Shown: positions 44,212 to 52,990, counted from the stretch's first letter. The stretch: 64,000 nt of DNA from Mucilaginibacter terrigena (GCF_004168255.1 NZ_SEWG01000006.1:162652-226651), one strand, 5' to 3'. Numbers and translations: made by a program. The notes: generated from the sequence alone by a model not told the origin.

Positions 44212-44793
44212 ATGCAAAGCAAGCTTTCAGATATTGAATTAATAGAGCAAACACTTGGTGGCAACCAATCGGCCTATGCCGACCTGGTGAAACGCCACCA
44301 GCGTTTTGTATTTACGCTTGCTTTACGTTTTGCAAAGGGCCGCGAGGATGCCGAAGAGATTGCGCAGGATTGCTTTATAAAGGCATACCGGTCGTTATCA
44401 TCTTTTCAGCAGCAATCAAAGTTCAGTACATGGCTGTATAGTATTGTTTATACAACTGCCATGACGTTTCTGCGGAAAAAGCGGGTTGATACTGCCTCTA
44501 TTGATGATGACGAAAGTTATATACAAATAGAAAGCAAGCCCAGTGGTTACGATGAATATAACGTGGAGAACAAATCGCGGTCATATTACCTAAACCAGGC
44601 CATAGAGCAGCTACTGCCCGATGATGCAACTATTATAACTATGTTTTATAAAGGAGAGCAATCGCTTGAAGAAATTGCACAGGCAATGGGTATTGAGGCC
44701 AACACGGTTAAGGTAAAACTATTTAGGGCACGCCAGCGTTTGAAAGAAAGGCTGGAGCGCAATTTAAAACATGAAGTTAACGAACTGATATGA
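44212..44793 (+). CDS. ECF RNA polymerase sigma factor (RpoE-like)
   Basis: 193 residues with sigma region 2 (YADLVKRHQRFVFTLALRF, DAEEIAQDCFIKAYRSLSSF, KFSTWLYSIVY) and region 4 (LLPDDATIITMFYKGEQSLEEIAQAMGIEANTVKVKLFRARQRLKE). The product of the next gene, overlapping by ATGA, is its likely anti-sigma partner. It probably directs an envelope or stress regulon; no target promoter can be defined here. Confidence 0.93.
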   Translation: MQSKLSDIELIEQTLGGNQSAYADLVKRHQRFVFTLALRFAKGREDAEEIAQDCFIKAYRSLSSFQQQSKFSTWLYSIVYTTAMTFLRKKRVDTASIDDDESYIQIESKPSGYDEYNVENKSRSYYLNQAIEQLLPDDATIITMFYKGEQSLEEIAQAMGIEANTVKVKLFRARQRLKERLERNLKHEVNELI

Positions 44794-45299
44794 ACAGTAT
44801 AGAAGAAAAACTTTGGAACTACATTGATGGCACCTGCCTGCCCGATGAGCAAAAGGCCATTGCTGTACTTATTGAACAGGATGAGGTATACCAAAAAAAG
44901 TACAATGAGTTGCTACAGTTGAATACGGAATTTGCCGCGATGGAACTGGATGAGCCATCTATGGCATTCACCTACAACATAATGGAAACCATACGCACCG
45001 AAAACGCGAGGCAGCCACTAAAGGCAGCTATTGATAAGCGCATTATTACAGGTATAGCGGCATTTTTTGTGGTAAGCCTGGCCGTGCTGTTAATATATGT
45101 ACTAAGCGCTGTAAACTGGTCGGCGGGCAGCGGCTTTAAAATGCCCCAGGAACTAAACGTTACCCAAATAAAGGTTACCCATATCAGCAATTATTTTACA
45201 GGCCCTGTTGTTAAAGGGTTTTTGTTTTTTGATGTTGTGATGGGTTTGTTCCTGATGGATAATTATCTGCGGCGCAAAAACGTTGCAAAGCAGCGCTAA
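44790..45299 (+). CDS. Probable membrane anti-sigma factor
   Basis: 169 residues. The N-terminal 90 residues are cytoplasmic (MNSIEEKLWNYIDGTCLPDEQ resembles the zinc-less anti-sigma start of Bacteroidota), followed by TM segments at about 85-105 and 135-155. The start overlaps the sigma gene stop as ATGA, the usual arrangement for sigma/anti-sigma pairs. It has no classical HxxxCxxC zinc motif. Assignment rests on position and topology. Confidence 0.75.
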   Translation: MNSIEEKLWNYIDGTCLPDEQKAIAVLIEQDEVYQKKYNELLQLNTEFAAMELDEPSMAFTYNIMETIRTENARQPLKAAIDKRIITGIAAFFVVSLAVLLIYVLSAVNWSAGSGFKMPQELNVTQIKVTHISNYFTGPVVKGFLFFDVVMGLFLMDNYLRRKNVAKQR

Positions 45300-45617
45300 A
45301 CTGTCAGGTTTGTTGTATAATATAACTGACACCCTACAGGTTATACAGATATTGCAACCGTACCGTTTTTAAAAAACTGGCCCTATTACGTCGTACCGAC
45401 ACATTTAAAAACAAGTTTAAACATTTATAAATTTTGGTATAGTATTTGTTCTAAGCCATGCATACCGGCAAACTTGCCGGTTAATTGTGATAAGGTTTAG
45501 GTTGAAAGTCCCCCGGAGCAAGTCTGGGGGGCTTTTATTTTTTACGGGGTTTTACCCCCGGCCGTTGTAACATATATTTCACTAAAAATTCATCTTACAA
45601 TTAGTAACTTCGTAATT
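45300..45617. other. Intergenic region with two hairpins; possible small RNA
   Basis: No protein gene. A perfect hairpin CCGGCAA-AC-TTGCCGG lies at 45465-45480 and a strong terminator at 45505-45543, with a near-consensus -7 (AGTATTTG, 45441-45448) upstream. Together they could define a transcript of about 90 bases. Alternatively the terminator simply ends the sigma/anti-sigma mRNA 200 bases late. Confidence 0.35.
45505..45543 (+). terminator. Rho-independent terminator
   Basis: AAAGTCCCCC / GGGGGGCTTTT stem followed by a long T-run. Confidence 0.8.
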
Positions 45618-46481
45618 ATGATGATGATGAAAAAACCTTTTATATATGTTTTTGCCATGCTATTGGCATGTGCAGCCTTAACTACTTACGCGCAGGAAAA
45701 ACCACGCATACCCGAGGCCAGTTCGACCCAAACCCTTATACAGGATTTTGGACTTGGAAAAATTACCATTACCTACTCGCGCCCTAACGTTAAAGGGCGT
45801 AAAATATTTGGCGGTATAAACCCTTACGGCGAGGTTTGGCGTACCGGTGCAAACGCCGCGACTACCATCACCTTTACCGAGAATGTTTTGGTTGAAGGCA
45901 ACAAAGTAGCTGCAGGTACATATGCCCTGTTCAGTATACCCGAGCAAAACACATGGACTATCATATTAAATAAAACCGCTAAACAGTGGGGCGCATACGA
46001 TTATAAAAAGGAAGACGACTACTTACGCTTTACCGTAAAGCCAAAAACTGTTAAAGAAAAACGCGAAACGTTTACCATACAATTTGCCAACTCTACAACA
46101 AAAACTACCGACTTATACCTGGTGTGGGACCATACTGCCGTGCCTATACAAATGCAAACAGACGACGACGCGCAGATAACTGCTAACATTGATAAGCTGA
46201 TGCAGGGCGACATAAAAAAACGCCCGTATTTTAATGCGATACAGTATTATTACGAAAACGATAAAGACCTTAAAAAAGCTATGCAATGGGTTTTAGAAGC
46301 AGAGAAACTTGAGCCGAACGGCCCATGGTATAAACTATGGAAAGCACGTATCCAGCTAAAAACCGGCGATAAAGCTGCCGCTATTGCAACCGCGCAACAA
46401 GGTGTAAAACTGGCCAAAGCAAGTAACGACGACGAGTATGTTCGCCTTAATGAGGCTGTGATAGCACAAGCAAAAAACTAA
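45618..46481 (+). CDS. DUF2911 family exported protein
   Basis: 287 residues with a signal peptide (about 1-26, ending TTYAQE). The DUF2911 core is clear: GKITITYSRPNVKGRKIFGG, YGEVWRTGANAATTITF, AGTYALFSIPEQNTWTIILNK and WGAYDYKKEDDYLRF. A C-terminal TPR-like helical part spans about 195-287 (KKAMQWVLEAEKLEPNGPWY). Location is periplasmic; function unknown. The start has four consecutive ATG codons, so the exact initiator is uncertain by up to three residues. TAACTTCG just upstream (45604-45611) resembles a -7 element. Confidence 0.88.
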   Translation: MMMMKKPFIYVFAMLLACAALTTYAQEKPRIPEASSTQTLIQDFGLGKITITYSRPNVKGRKIFGGINPYGEVWRTGANAATTITFTENVLVEGNKVAAGTYALFSIPEQNTWTIILNKTAKQWGAYDYKKEDDYLRFTVKPKTVKEKRETFTIQFANSTTKTTDLYLVWDHTAVPIQMQTDDDAQITANIDKLMQGDIKKRPYFNAIQYYYENDKDLKKAMQWVLEAEKLEPNGPWYKLWKARIQLKTGDKAAAIATAQQGVKLAKASNDDEYVRLNEAVIAQAKN

Positions 46482-46499
46482 TATTCAACCAAAATATTT

Positions 46500-46534
46500 G
46501 AAAGCCTTAAACCACAAGTTTAAGGCTTTTTTAT
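46500..46534. terminator. Bidirectional terminator
   Basis: AAAGCCTTAAAC-CACAA-GTTTAAGGCTTT stem with T-runs on both strands, between the convergent DUF2911 and CDF genes. Confidence 0.85.
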
Positions 46535-47461
46535 TTCGAACAAACTGCTGGGGATACGGGTATACGTTTGTGGCTGCACAAATACAAGCTTTATCAAAGG
46601 AAATGCTGTTTTAATAGCCAGCCGTACCCGCTCAATAGATGCGGTTATATCTTCGGTATCAATATCCGGGTCAAACTCTACTATCAGCATTAATACCACT
46701 TCATCGGGTGCCTGGTAGGTTGATAATACATTTACAACCCGTATAACTGCCGTGTCTTTTTCTGCGATCACCCTTATTTTATGCTGTGTATCGCGGCCAA
46801 CGCCTTCGCCCATTAACAGGCTGCGGCTCTCTCTTGCCAGTATGGCCGATACAAAAACCAACAGCAGCCCCACCAGTACAGATGCAACACCATCCATATA
46901 AGGCATATGGTAATTATGGCCTATCAGCATAAAAACAAATACAATGGTGAGGCCAAGCACTGCTGCCCCATCCTCAAATAAAACCAAAAAACTGGATGGA
47001 TCTTTGCTTTTTACGATGGCTTTCCACCAGCTTTGGCCGTTACGCACCATATTAAATTCTTTAATAGCTATTACCAGTGATGCGCCCTCAAATACGAACG
47101 AAGATGCCAAGACGATATAGTTCCAAAACGGATCGCCCAGTTCTTCGGGCTTAATAATGTGGTTAATGCCCTGGTATATTGATATGCCGCCGCCTAAACC
47201 AAATATCAATATGGATACTATGAACGACCAAAAGTAAAGCTCTTTACCATAACCAAACGGATGCGAATTATCCGGCGCTTTACGGCTTTGTTTTAACCCG
47301 TAAAGCAACAATACCTGGTTAACGGTATCAACCATAGAGTGGATGCCTTCGGATATCATGGACGAACTGTTGGTAAAGCCCCCCGCGATAAATTTTGTTA
47401 CCGCAATAAGCAGGTTAGCCGCCCGCGCGCTGTAAATGGATGCATTGTTTTTAGCTTTCAT
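46520..47461 (-). CDS. Cation diffusion facilitator family transporter
   Basis: 313 residues, six TM segments plus a C-terminal ferredoxin-like metal-sensing domain (about 220-305). Metal-site residues are visible in TM2 (MISEGIHSMVDTVNQ, His-x3-Asp) and TM5 (YMDGVASVLVG, Asp without the usual His), indicating a CDF of altered selectivity. It probably exports a divalent cation such as zinc, manganese or iron, driven by proton antiport. It is a single-gene unit. Confidence 0.9.
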   Translation of the reverse strand: MKAKNNASIYSARAANLLIAVTKFIAGGFTNSSSMISEGIHSMVDTVNQVLLLYGLKQSRKAPDNSHPFGYGKELYFWSFIVSILIFGLGGGISIYQGINHIIKPEELGDPFWNYIVLASSFVFEGASLVIAIKEFNMVRNGQSWWKAIVKSKDPSSFLVLFEDGAAVLGLTIVFVFMLIGHNYHMPYMDGVASVLVGLLLVFVSAILARESRSLLMGEGVGRDTQHKIRVIAEKDTAVIRVVNVLSTYQAPDEVVLMLIVEFDPDIDTEDITASIERVRLAIKTAFPLIKLVFVQPQTYTRIPSSLFEIKKP

Positions 47462-47792
47462 ACCGGTGTTATAGTACTAATGCTAAAAAAGAAAATGTGT
47501 TTGTTTTGACGTGCTTTTACTTGTGTGCGGTCAAACTATTTATATTAAGTAAGCTCCTATGGAGCTAAATGTTGTTGTTTATCTTTTCTATAAACAGGGA
47601 ACTCCTACGGAGTTACTTTATAATTGATAAGGTGAAGGTAAATAACGGATTGAACCACCTAAATCCACTTCATCATTCAACATTATGCATTCGGTGTCCG
47701 ATATTAAGGTATACACCAATATTAACATATGGTACCGCCCCATCGGGGACACCCTGTTTATAGAAAGGATTAAATAGAGATAGCTTAGCTCC
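47462..47792. other. Gene-free gap filled mainly by an inverted-repeat element
   Basis: 331 bases between the CDF and SSS genes. From 47552 on it is an imperfect inverted repeat (next entry). 47462-47551 is AT-rich upstream DNA of the CDF gene without a clear consensus promoter. Confidence 0.5.
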
Positions 47793-47806
47793 TTAGGAGC
47801 TACCTG
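47552..47806. repeat. MITE-like inverted-repeat element with nested palindromes
   Basis: Left arm: AGCTCCTATGGAGCT, then TTTCTATAAACAGGG, then AACTCCTACGGAGTT (47552-47626). Right arm in inverse: CCCCATCGGGG, CCCTGTTTATAGAAA, AGCTCCTTAGGAGCT (47737-47802). The element is about 250 bp with no ORF. Its right end supplies the last codons and the stop of the SSS gene. Confidence 0.7.
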
Positions 47807-49496
47807 AAACAACAGCACCCGGCTTAATAAATTTATTTAGTACCCAGGCAATAATAATTACCCCAATGCAGCCTATAGCATTTAGCCACAGGTAGGCTAC
47901 CGCATTATAATAGCCCATAATGCATATCAATATTTCGGTAATAACGGCGGCTATAAATACCGGGGTACCTTTAATACGCTTTAAATAAAAGGCCACAATA
48001 AATACGCCTAAAATTGTACCATATATGTACGAACCTAATTGGTTAACCGCCTCTAACAGGTTGCCTATTTTGCTGGCGTATAAGGCCATGCCGATACAAA
48101 CCAAACCCCAAAACACAGTTGCCAGCCGCGATGCCGTTACGTAGCTATGATCGCTTTCGCCGGGTTTTAGGATACGTTTGTAAATATCCACAACCGTGGT
48201 TGATGCCAGCGCGTTAAGGCCGCTGGCGGTTGACCCCATCGAGGCCAGGAAGATTATGGCTATCAGCAGCCCTATTAAACCGCGGGGCAGGTAATGGGTT
48301 ACAAAAGTGAGGAACACGTAATTGGTATCGTTCACATTATCGTTGCCGCTGTTCTTTTTTATAATGCTGATAGCGCTTTTGCGCAAGGTATCGGTTTGTG
48401 CTTCGGCAACTTTTAAATTGGCTTTGGCTGCTGTTATCTGCTTTGCATCCTTACTGTCAAAAGCTTTTACAAGGCTTTCTGTCTTTTCCCTTTTCAGCTC
48501 AAAGGCATCGTTATATTGCTTTTCCAGCTGATTGAACTGCGGCGCGTATTGGCTTTTTTTAACCTGCTCAACTTCGTAATTATTAAAAAATACCGGCGGC
48601 CTGTTAAACTGGTAAAAGCTAAAAACCAGTACGCCTAATAGTAGTATTAAAAATTGCATGGGCACTTTTATAAGCCCGTTCATGATAAGGCCCAGCCTGC
48701 TTTGCCCTACCGAACTACCGGTTAAGTAACGGCCCACCTGGCTCTGATCGGTACCGAAATAGGATAACTGCAAGAAGAAGCCGCCGATGATACCGCTCCA
48801 GATATTATAGCGGTTATCCGGGTCAAACTTCCAGTCGATAACGTTCATGCGGCCCAGGTTGCCGGCCAGCTTAATGGCTTTGGTAAAACCTACGTTTTGC
48901 GGCAGCAGCATTACTACCAAAACGCCTGCTGCAAACATGCCGGTAAAAATAATGCTCATTTGCAGCAACTGCGTGTACGATACCGCCTTTGCCCCGCCAT
49001 AAACGGTGTAAAACAAAACCAGCCCCCCAATAAATAATGTTGTATAAGTGGTGTTGATATGCAGTATGCCCGACAAGATAATAGCCGGCGCGTAAATGGT
49101 GATGGCGGTAGATAGCCCGCGTTGTATCAGGAATAAAATTGATGTGAGCGCGCGTGTCTTCAGGTCGAAACGCTGCTCTAAAAACTCGTAAGCAGTGTAA
49201 ACCTTAAGCTTGTGAAATATGGGTACAAAAGTGATGCACAGCACGATCATGGCCAGCGGCAGGCCGAAGTAGAACTGCACAAAGCGCATCCCATCGCTAT
49301 AGGCCTGGCCGGGTGCCGATAAAAAGGTGATGGCGCTGGCCTGCGTAGCCATAACCGATAGGCCAACATGGTACCATGGCAGCGACCGGTTGCCCAAATA
49401 TTGGTCGATATTTTTACTGCTGCCGCTTTTCCATACGCCATAGGCAACTATGGCAAGCAGGGTACTGCCTAAAACTATCCAATCGGTTAAGCTCAT
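47793..49496 (-). CDS. Sodium:solute symporter (SSS family)
   Basis: 567 residues with about 13 TM segments. SSS features: YLGNRSLPWYHVGLSVMATQASAITFLS (sodium-site segment), YGGAKAVSYTQLLQM and SYFGTDQSQVGRYLTG. A hydrophilic, probably coiled insert (about residues 280-365, QFNQLEKQYNDAFELKREK) interrupts the core. The last residues SGSS and the stop come from the inverted-repeat element. The start overlaps a 42-codon membrane ORF as ATGA. With the upstream PIG-L deacetylase it may import an amino sugar or other carbohydrate; this is inference from context. Confidence 0.9.
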   Translation of the reverse strand: MSLTDWIVLGSTLLAIVAYGVWKSGSSKNIDQYLGNRSLPWYHVGLSVMATQASAITFLSAPGQAYSDGMRFVQFYFGLPLAMIVLCITFVPIFHKLKVYTAYEFLEQRFDLKTRALTSILFLIQRGLSTAITIYAPAIILSGILHINTTYTTLFIGGLVLFYTVYGGAKAVSYTQLLQMSIIFTGMFAAGVLVVMLLPQNVGFTKAIKLAGNLGRMNVIDWKFDPDNRYNIWSGIIGGFFLQLSYFGTDQSQVGRYLTGSSVGQSRLGLIMNGLIKVPMQFLILLLGVLVFSFYQFNRPPVFFNNYEVEQVKKSQYAPQFNQLEKQYNDAFELKREKTESLVKAFDSKDAKQITAAKANLKVAEAQTDTLRKSAISIIKKNSGNDNVNDTNYVFLTFVTHYLPRGLIGLLIAIIFLASMGSTASGLNALASTTVVDIYKRILKPGESDHSYVTASRLATVFWGLVCIGMALYASKIGNLLEAVNQLGSYIYGTILGVFIVAFYLKRIKGTPVFIAAVITEILICIMGYYNAVAYLWLNAIGCIGVIIIAWVLNKFIKPGAVVSGSS

Positions 49497-49621
49497 TCAA
49501 AAGATATTGTGATGAGCCAAAATACTAAAATTAAAAAAACCAGCCATACGATAACGATACCGTAAAACTGGTTCCAGTTTTTTATAAAAGATGGGAGGTC
49601 GGTATTATCAGACCTCTTCAC
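49493..49621 (-). CDS. Small single-TM protein coupled to the SSS transporter
   Basis: A 42-residue ORF from GTG 49621. The N-terminus is polar (MKRSDNTDLPSFIKNWNQF), followed by one strong TM segment (YGIVIVWLVFLILVFWLIT) and ISFE. It overlaps the end of the 66-residue gene by 14 bases and the SSS start by ATGA, so translation appears coupled through three genes. Codon-phase polarity and the FIKNWNQFYG-TM layout look like a real small membrane protein, perhaps a transporter accessory subunit. There is no homology evidence. Confidence 0.6.
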   Translation of the reverse strand: MKRSDNTDLPSFIKNWNQFYGIVIVWLVFLILVFWLITISFE

Positions 49622-49805
49622 GGCCTTTCACCAGGAATTTTATGAACAGGGCTGCGGTTAATAAACCGAAAACACCACCCACTGGGATCCAGATAAAGCC
49701 TCTTTCAACAATTGCGCCTACAAACAAGCCGCTAACTAAGGCAACCAGGTAAAATACGTAATCGTAGTTTTTTTCTTCTTTTTGTGGGTGATGATGATGT
49801 GACAT
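49608..49805 (-). CDS. Small two-TM protein with His-rich N-terminus
   Basis: 66 residues from ATG 49805 (MSHHHHPQKEEKNYDYVFYL), with two TM segments (about 17-34 and 39-60) and a basic C-terminus (KFLVKGREEV). A run of His at residues 3-6 could bind metal. It is the first gene of a small unit with the 42-residue protein and the SSS transporter, driven by a consensus promoter at 49827-49857. A longer TTG start at 49829 would fall within that promoter. It may be a small transporter subunit; unknown family. Confidence 0.75.
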   Translation of the reverse strand: MSHHHHPQKEEKNYDYVFYLVALVSGLFVGAIVERGFIWIPVGGVFGLLTAALFIKFLVKGREEV

Positions 49806-49826
49806 AGTATTTGAATTATATGGCAA

Positions 49827-49857
49827 CAAAAATAGGTGATTAATTGGTTTATATCAA
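49827..49857 (-). promoter_or_regulatory. Promoter of the small-protein/SSS unit
   Basis: On the minus strand TTG (49857-49855), 20-base spacer, TATTTTTG (49834-49827). Predicted leader is about 15 bases to the ATG at 49805. Confidence 0.6.
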
Positions 49858-49876
49858 CAGCTTATTTCAGCAAAAA

Positions 49877-50257
49877 TTAACCCGGTATCTGCTCTTCGTA
49901 AAAGCCGCCAAGGCCAATATAGTTTACCCGTTTGTTGCTGCCGGTAAGGGTAGCTTCGTATATGCGCACGCCTGCATCGGCTATACCCTGCATAAAATGC
50001 GGGTAAGTGGTTTTACCCTGCTGGTTATCCCGTATAGCTTTTATCACAAGTTCGCGGTTAAAATCGCGGGCTATTGCAACGGCATCTGTACCATTATTAT
50101 GCAAAATAGTTACACCATCATTCAATCGGTATAGTATCGCTTTTGTTGCCACATCTACCACGTACGATTGTATGCCCGCCGCGGCTAATTTAGCGGCAAG
50201 GTCGGGGTAGTTTTTGGCAGTTGCGTAGGCTTCCTGTAATTTCTCTTCGTTCGTCAT
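49877..50257 (-). CDS. DUF1398 (YbcV-like) family protein
   Basis: 126 residues, soluble. Family features: the C-terminal IYEATLTGSNKRVNYIGLGG preceded by TTYPHFMQGIADAGVRIYE, and an N-terminal KLAAAGIQSYVVDVATKAILY. DUF1398 proteins are small phage- or stress-related proteins of unknown role. It starts one base after the stop of the PIG-L gene, so the two are co-transcribed. Confidence 0.87.
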   Translation of the reverse strand: MTNEEKLQEAYATAKNYPDLAAKLAAAGIQSYVVDVATKAILYRLNDGVTILHNNGTDAVAIARDFNRELVIKAIRDNQQGKTTYPHFMQGIADAGVRIYEATLTGSNKRVNYIGLGGFYEEQIPG

Positions 50258-50258
50258 G

Positions 50259-52793
50259 TTAATTTTTAGGCTTGCTCAACAAATTGATGAATAAACGGTA
50301 GGCGCCCGGCACCCCTGCAGGCAGCTCTCTGAAAAACGCCAGCGATGTGTACACAAAGCGGCCCTTGCCAAAGTTGGTAACTATAAGCGCTCCCTTGTTT
50401 GGCTCCATGCCGGTATCGTTCATTTGCAATGGCGCGCTGTACTGGCTGTCAATATTGCTAACAAAGTACAAGCCGCGTTCCTGGGTCCAATCATTAAAAT
50501 CGGCGCCGGTTATTTTATTTGGGTAATTAAGCACCGGGTTTTGCGGATCGGTAAAGCTAACTTTTGCATCTTCTTCGGTTACCCGCTGGTTAACTACTGT
50601 AAAAGGATACGGGCCAATTTGTTTTGTTACCAAACCATTGTTGTTGTTGTATTGTACTACCAGATTGCCGCCATTTGATACATATTCCAACAACCGTGGC
50701 TGCTCATAAGCCAGGCGCTGGTTTACGTTATAGGCGCGTACGCCGGTTACAATGGCGTCATAAACAGAAAGGTCGCCATTAATAATTTCGTTCTCGGTAA
50801 GCTGGTGTACCTCATAACCCACTTCGCGTAAGGCATCCGGGACAAGGTCGCCTGCACCGGCAATGTACCCGATTTTTTTGCCCGCTGTTTTCAGATCGAT
50901 GCTTACCAACCTGGCCTGCGCCGGCGGGAAGATAGTGATGGCAGGTATATGATTGTAGCGGATATCCAATAATCCCTGCGAAAAGGTTTTGCCGTTGGCT
51001 ATAACATCCGCCTGTAAAACGGCCGTATTGGTTTTGGTATCGGTTGGCGAAACGGTAAAAGCTACCGCCCACTCGTCGCCTTTGTTTTTGCCGGTAAAGT
51101 CAATTTTTGCCGGACTGATCTTCCAACCCGCTACGGGTTTTAAACTGATGCTACCGCTTGCGGTGGTGAAGCTTTTTAGTTTTATCTGCACCGTTTGTGG
51201 TTGGGTATTGTTGAAGGCGTAAACCTTTTCGGCAATGTTGGCCGTTACCGGTGGGGTAATCTCTAAAGGCTGATAGATCTCGCCACGAGCGGGGTCAACA
51301 TATTTATATTGGATAGGCCTGTAGTAAACAATGTTTTTACCAGCGATCCTAAATGAAAATTTGGTTTTAAGCACGTCTGGGTTTTCTGGATAGCCGGCCA
51401 AAGTGTCGCTTAGTAAAGTATAAGAACCAATGCCATGTGCGGCAGTAAGCCAATAGGGCTGTGTAATTATCTTAACAGGAGTTTGATCCTGTCTCATTTC
51501 AAAATTAAACGATCTTAGTTCATTTGAGGGCATATTGCTATCAATACTTTCTACTGCTCTGCCATAAGCGCCCCCGCTATTTACGTTTATAGCACTTAGT
51601 TCTTTACCACTTCTATTAATAACTTGGTTCAATACGATCATGCTATCGCCTACGGCATAAGTGGGCTCTTTAGCATAACTCTCAAACCACAATCCCGCGC
51701 AGGCGGCAATCAGGTCTTTCAGCTCCTTTGTCTTTTGTTTATGCCAGTAATCATAACTCGAGTTAGCCACCTCGGTTAACCGTACGGTTTGGAACGCTTT
51801 GTTAGTAGCTACCGTTTGGTCAACATCGCCCAATAAAGCTACTAATGCCGGTACCGATGCCTGAGGCGCATCATCATTAAACGCTTTGGTAATAGCAGTG
51901 ATTTTTTGTGCTATAGGGGTACCAAATGGGGTGCGGGTCCAGCTAACATCCACGCCATCCATCAGGTCGGTTTTTGGGGCATCGCCAAGGATGGTCTTAA
52001 AATATTCGAATGCATCGCCACGCTGCCTGGCCGAGCCAAAGCCCTGTGTTTTGTGGTTACTGCGGCTTTCGGCTGCTATCTCGCCATAGCTTTTGCCCAA
52101 TAAAGGGTTGTAGCCTCCAACGTTTATCTTAAACTGATCGGGTGCTGTAGTGTTGGTATTGCCAAAGTTAAAGGTGTTCCATAACAAGCGTTTGGCCTGC
52201 CATACGCCAACATATTTTAACTGTTCGGGATAACGTTTTGGGTCGGCAGCGGCGCTAAACGCTTCCTGCGCTAAAATTGCCGAAGCCGTGTGGTTACCGT
52301 GGCCGCCCTCGCCGGTTGTTGGGAAACGGCAGATCATTACATCGGGCCTAAAGTTACGGATCACCCAAACCATATCGCCCAATACTTTATCCTTATCCCA
52401 AAATTTCAGGGTTTCTTCGGGGCTTTTAGAAAAGCCAAAATCATTCGCCCTGCTAAAAAACTGCTCCGCACCATCCATGCGGCGGGCGGCTAAAAGCTCC
52501 TGCGTGCGTATCAAGCCTAAAAGTTCGCCCTGCTCGGTACCTATCAGGTTTTGCCCGCCATCGCCGCGGGTGAGCGAAAGGTATCCGGTTCGGTAATGCT
52601 TTTCCTGCGCCAGGTAGCCCAGCAGCCGGGTGTTCTCGTCATCGGGGTGGGCGGCAATGTATAGCACGCTTCCCAGCACATTCAGCTTTTTTAAATTTTG
52701 CCGTATGGTGCCAATATCCGACGGAGGCGATGTTTGTGAAAAAGCTAAGTGACAGGATAAAAACAGGATAAGAGTAACCGATATACGCTTCAT
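50259..52793 (-). CDS. PIG-L family deacetylase, secreted, multidomain
   Basis: 844 residues with a signal peptide (1-20, ending LAFSQ). The N-terminal LmbE/PIG-L domain has the zinc motif AHPDDE (48-53) and HGNHTAS further on, which mark N-acetylglucosaminyl deacetylases. The rest (about 330-844) holds beta-rich domains and a C-terminal GATase1-like region (YDAIVTGVRAYNVNQRL, NGGNLVVQYNNNNG, GKGRFVYTSLAFFRELPAG). It probably removes N-acetyl groups from a periplasmic or extracellular glycan. The SSS transporter downstream may take up the product. Confidence 0.9.
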   Translation of the reverse strand: MKRISVTLILFLSCHLAFSQTSPPSDIGTIRQNLKKLNVLGSVLYIAAHPDDENTRLLGYLAQEKHYRTGYLSLTRGDGGQNLIGTEQGELLGLIRTQELLAARRMDGAEQFFSRANDFGFSKSPEETLKFWDKDKVLGDMVWVIRNFRPDVMICRFPTTGEGGHGNHTASAILAQEAFSAAADPKRYPEQLKYVGVWQAKRLLWNTFNFGNTNTTAPDQFKINVGGYNPLLGKSYGEIAAESRSNHKTQGFGSARQRGDAFEYFKTILGDAPKTDLMDGVDVSWTRTPFGTPIAQKITAITKAFNDDAPQASVPALVALLGDVDQTVATNKAFQTVRLTEVANSSYDYWHKQKTKELKDLIAACAGLWFESYAKEPTYAVGDSMIVLNQVINRSGKELSAINVNSGGAYGRAVESIDSNMPSNELRSFNFEMRQDQTPVKIITQPYWLTAAHGIGSYTLLSDTLAGYPENPDVLKTKFSFRIAGKNIVYYRPIQYKYVDPARGEIYQPLEITPPVTANIAEKVYAFNNTQPQTVQIKLKSFTTASGSISLKPVAGWKISPAKIDFTGKNKGDEWAVAFTVSPTDTKTNTAVLQADVIANGKTFSQGLLDIRYNHIPAITIFPPAQARLVSIDLKTAGKKIGYIAGAGDLVPDALREVGYEVHQLTENEIINGDLSVYDAIVTGVRAYNVNQRLAYEQPRLLEYVSNGGNLVVQYNNNNGLVTKQIGPYPFTVVNQRVTEEDAKVSFTDPQNPVLNYPNKITGADFNDWTQERGLYFVSNIDSQYSAPLQMNDTGMEPNKGALIVTNFGKGRFVYTSLAFFRELPAGVPGAYRLFINLLSKPKN

Positions 52794-52877
52794 AACAACA
52801 AATATATCCGAAAGATGCTTTGATGCAATAACGGTACAATAATTATAGCGTCATAATTATAGTTTCAACCTTGTTAG

Positions 52878-52893
52878 TTAATCGATTGATTAA
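52878..52893. promoter_or_regulatory. Operator-like palindrome 1 upstream of the tetR gene
   Basis: TTAATCGATTGATTAA, an imperfect palindrome. Its exact reverse complement occurs at 52949-52964, 55 bases apart, suggesting a pair of regulator-binding sites. Confidence 0.55.
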
Positions 52894-52948
52894 TTTTTTA
52901 TTTCTGATTATCAGTTTGTTATAAAAAAATTAATAATAATATTTTTTA

Positions 52949-52973
52949 TTAATCAATCGATTAATTAGTTTTG
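52949..52973 (+). promoter_or_regulatory. Operator 2 plus -7 element of the efflux operon
   Basis: TTAATCAATCGATTAA (52949-52964) directly abuts -7 TAGTTTTG (52966-52973). A repressor bound here would block RNA polymerase, consistent with autoregulation by the TetR-family protein encoded next. Confidence 0.6.
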
Positions 52974-52990
52974 TGCGGGACAAAAATAAA

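Noticed and set aside
47569..47763. 64-codon frame inside the inverted repeat
   Set aside because: It reads the repeat arms and has no protein-like features.
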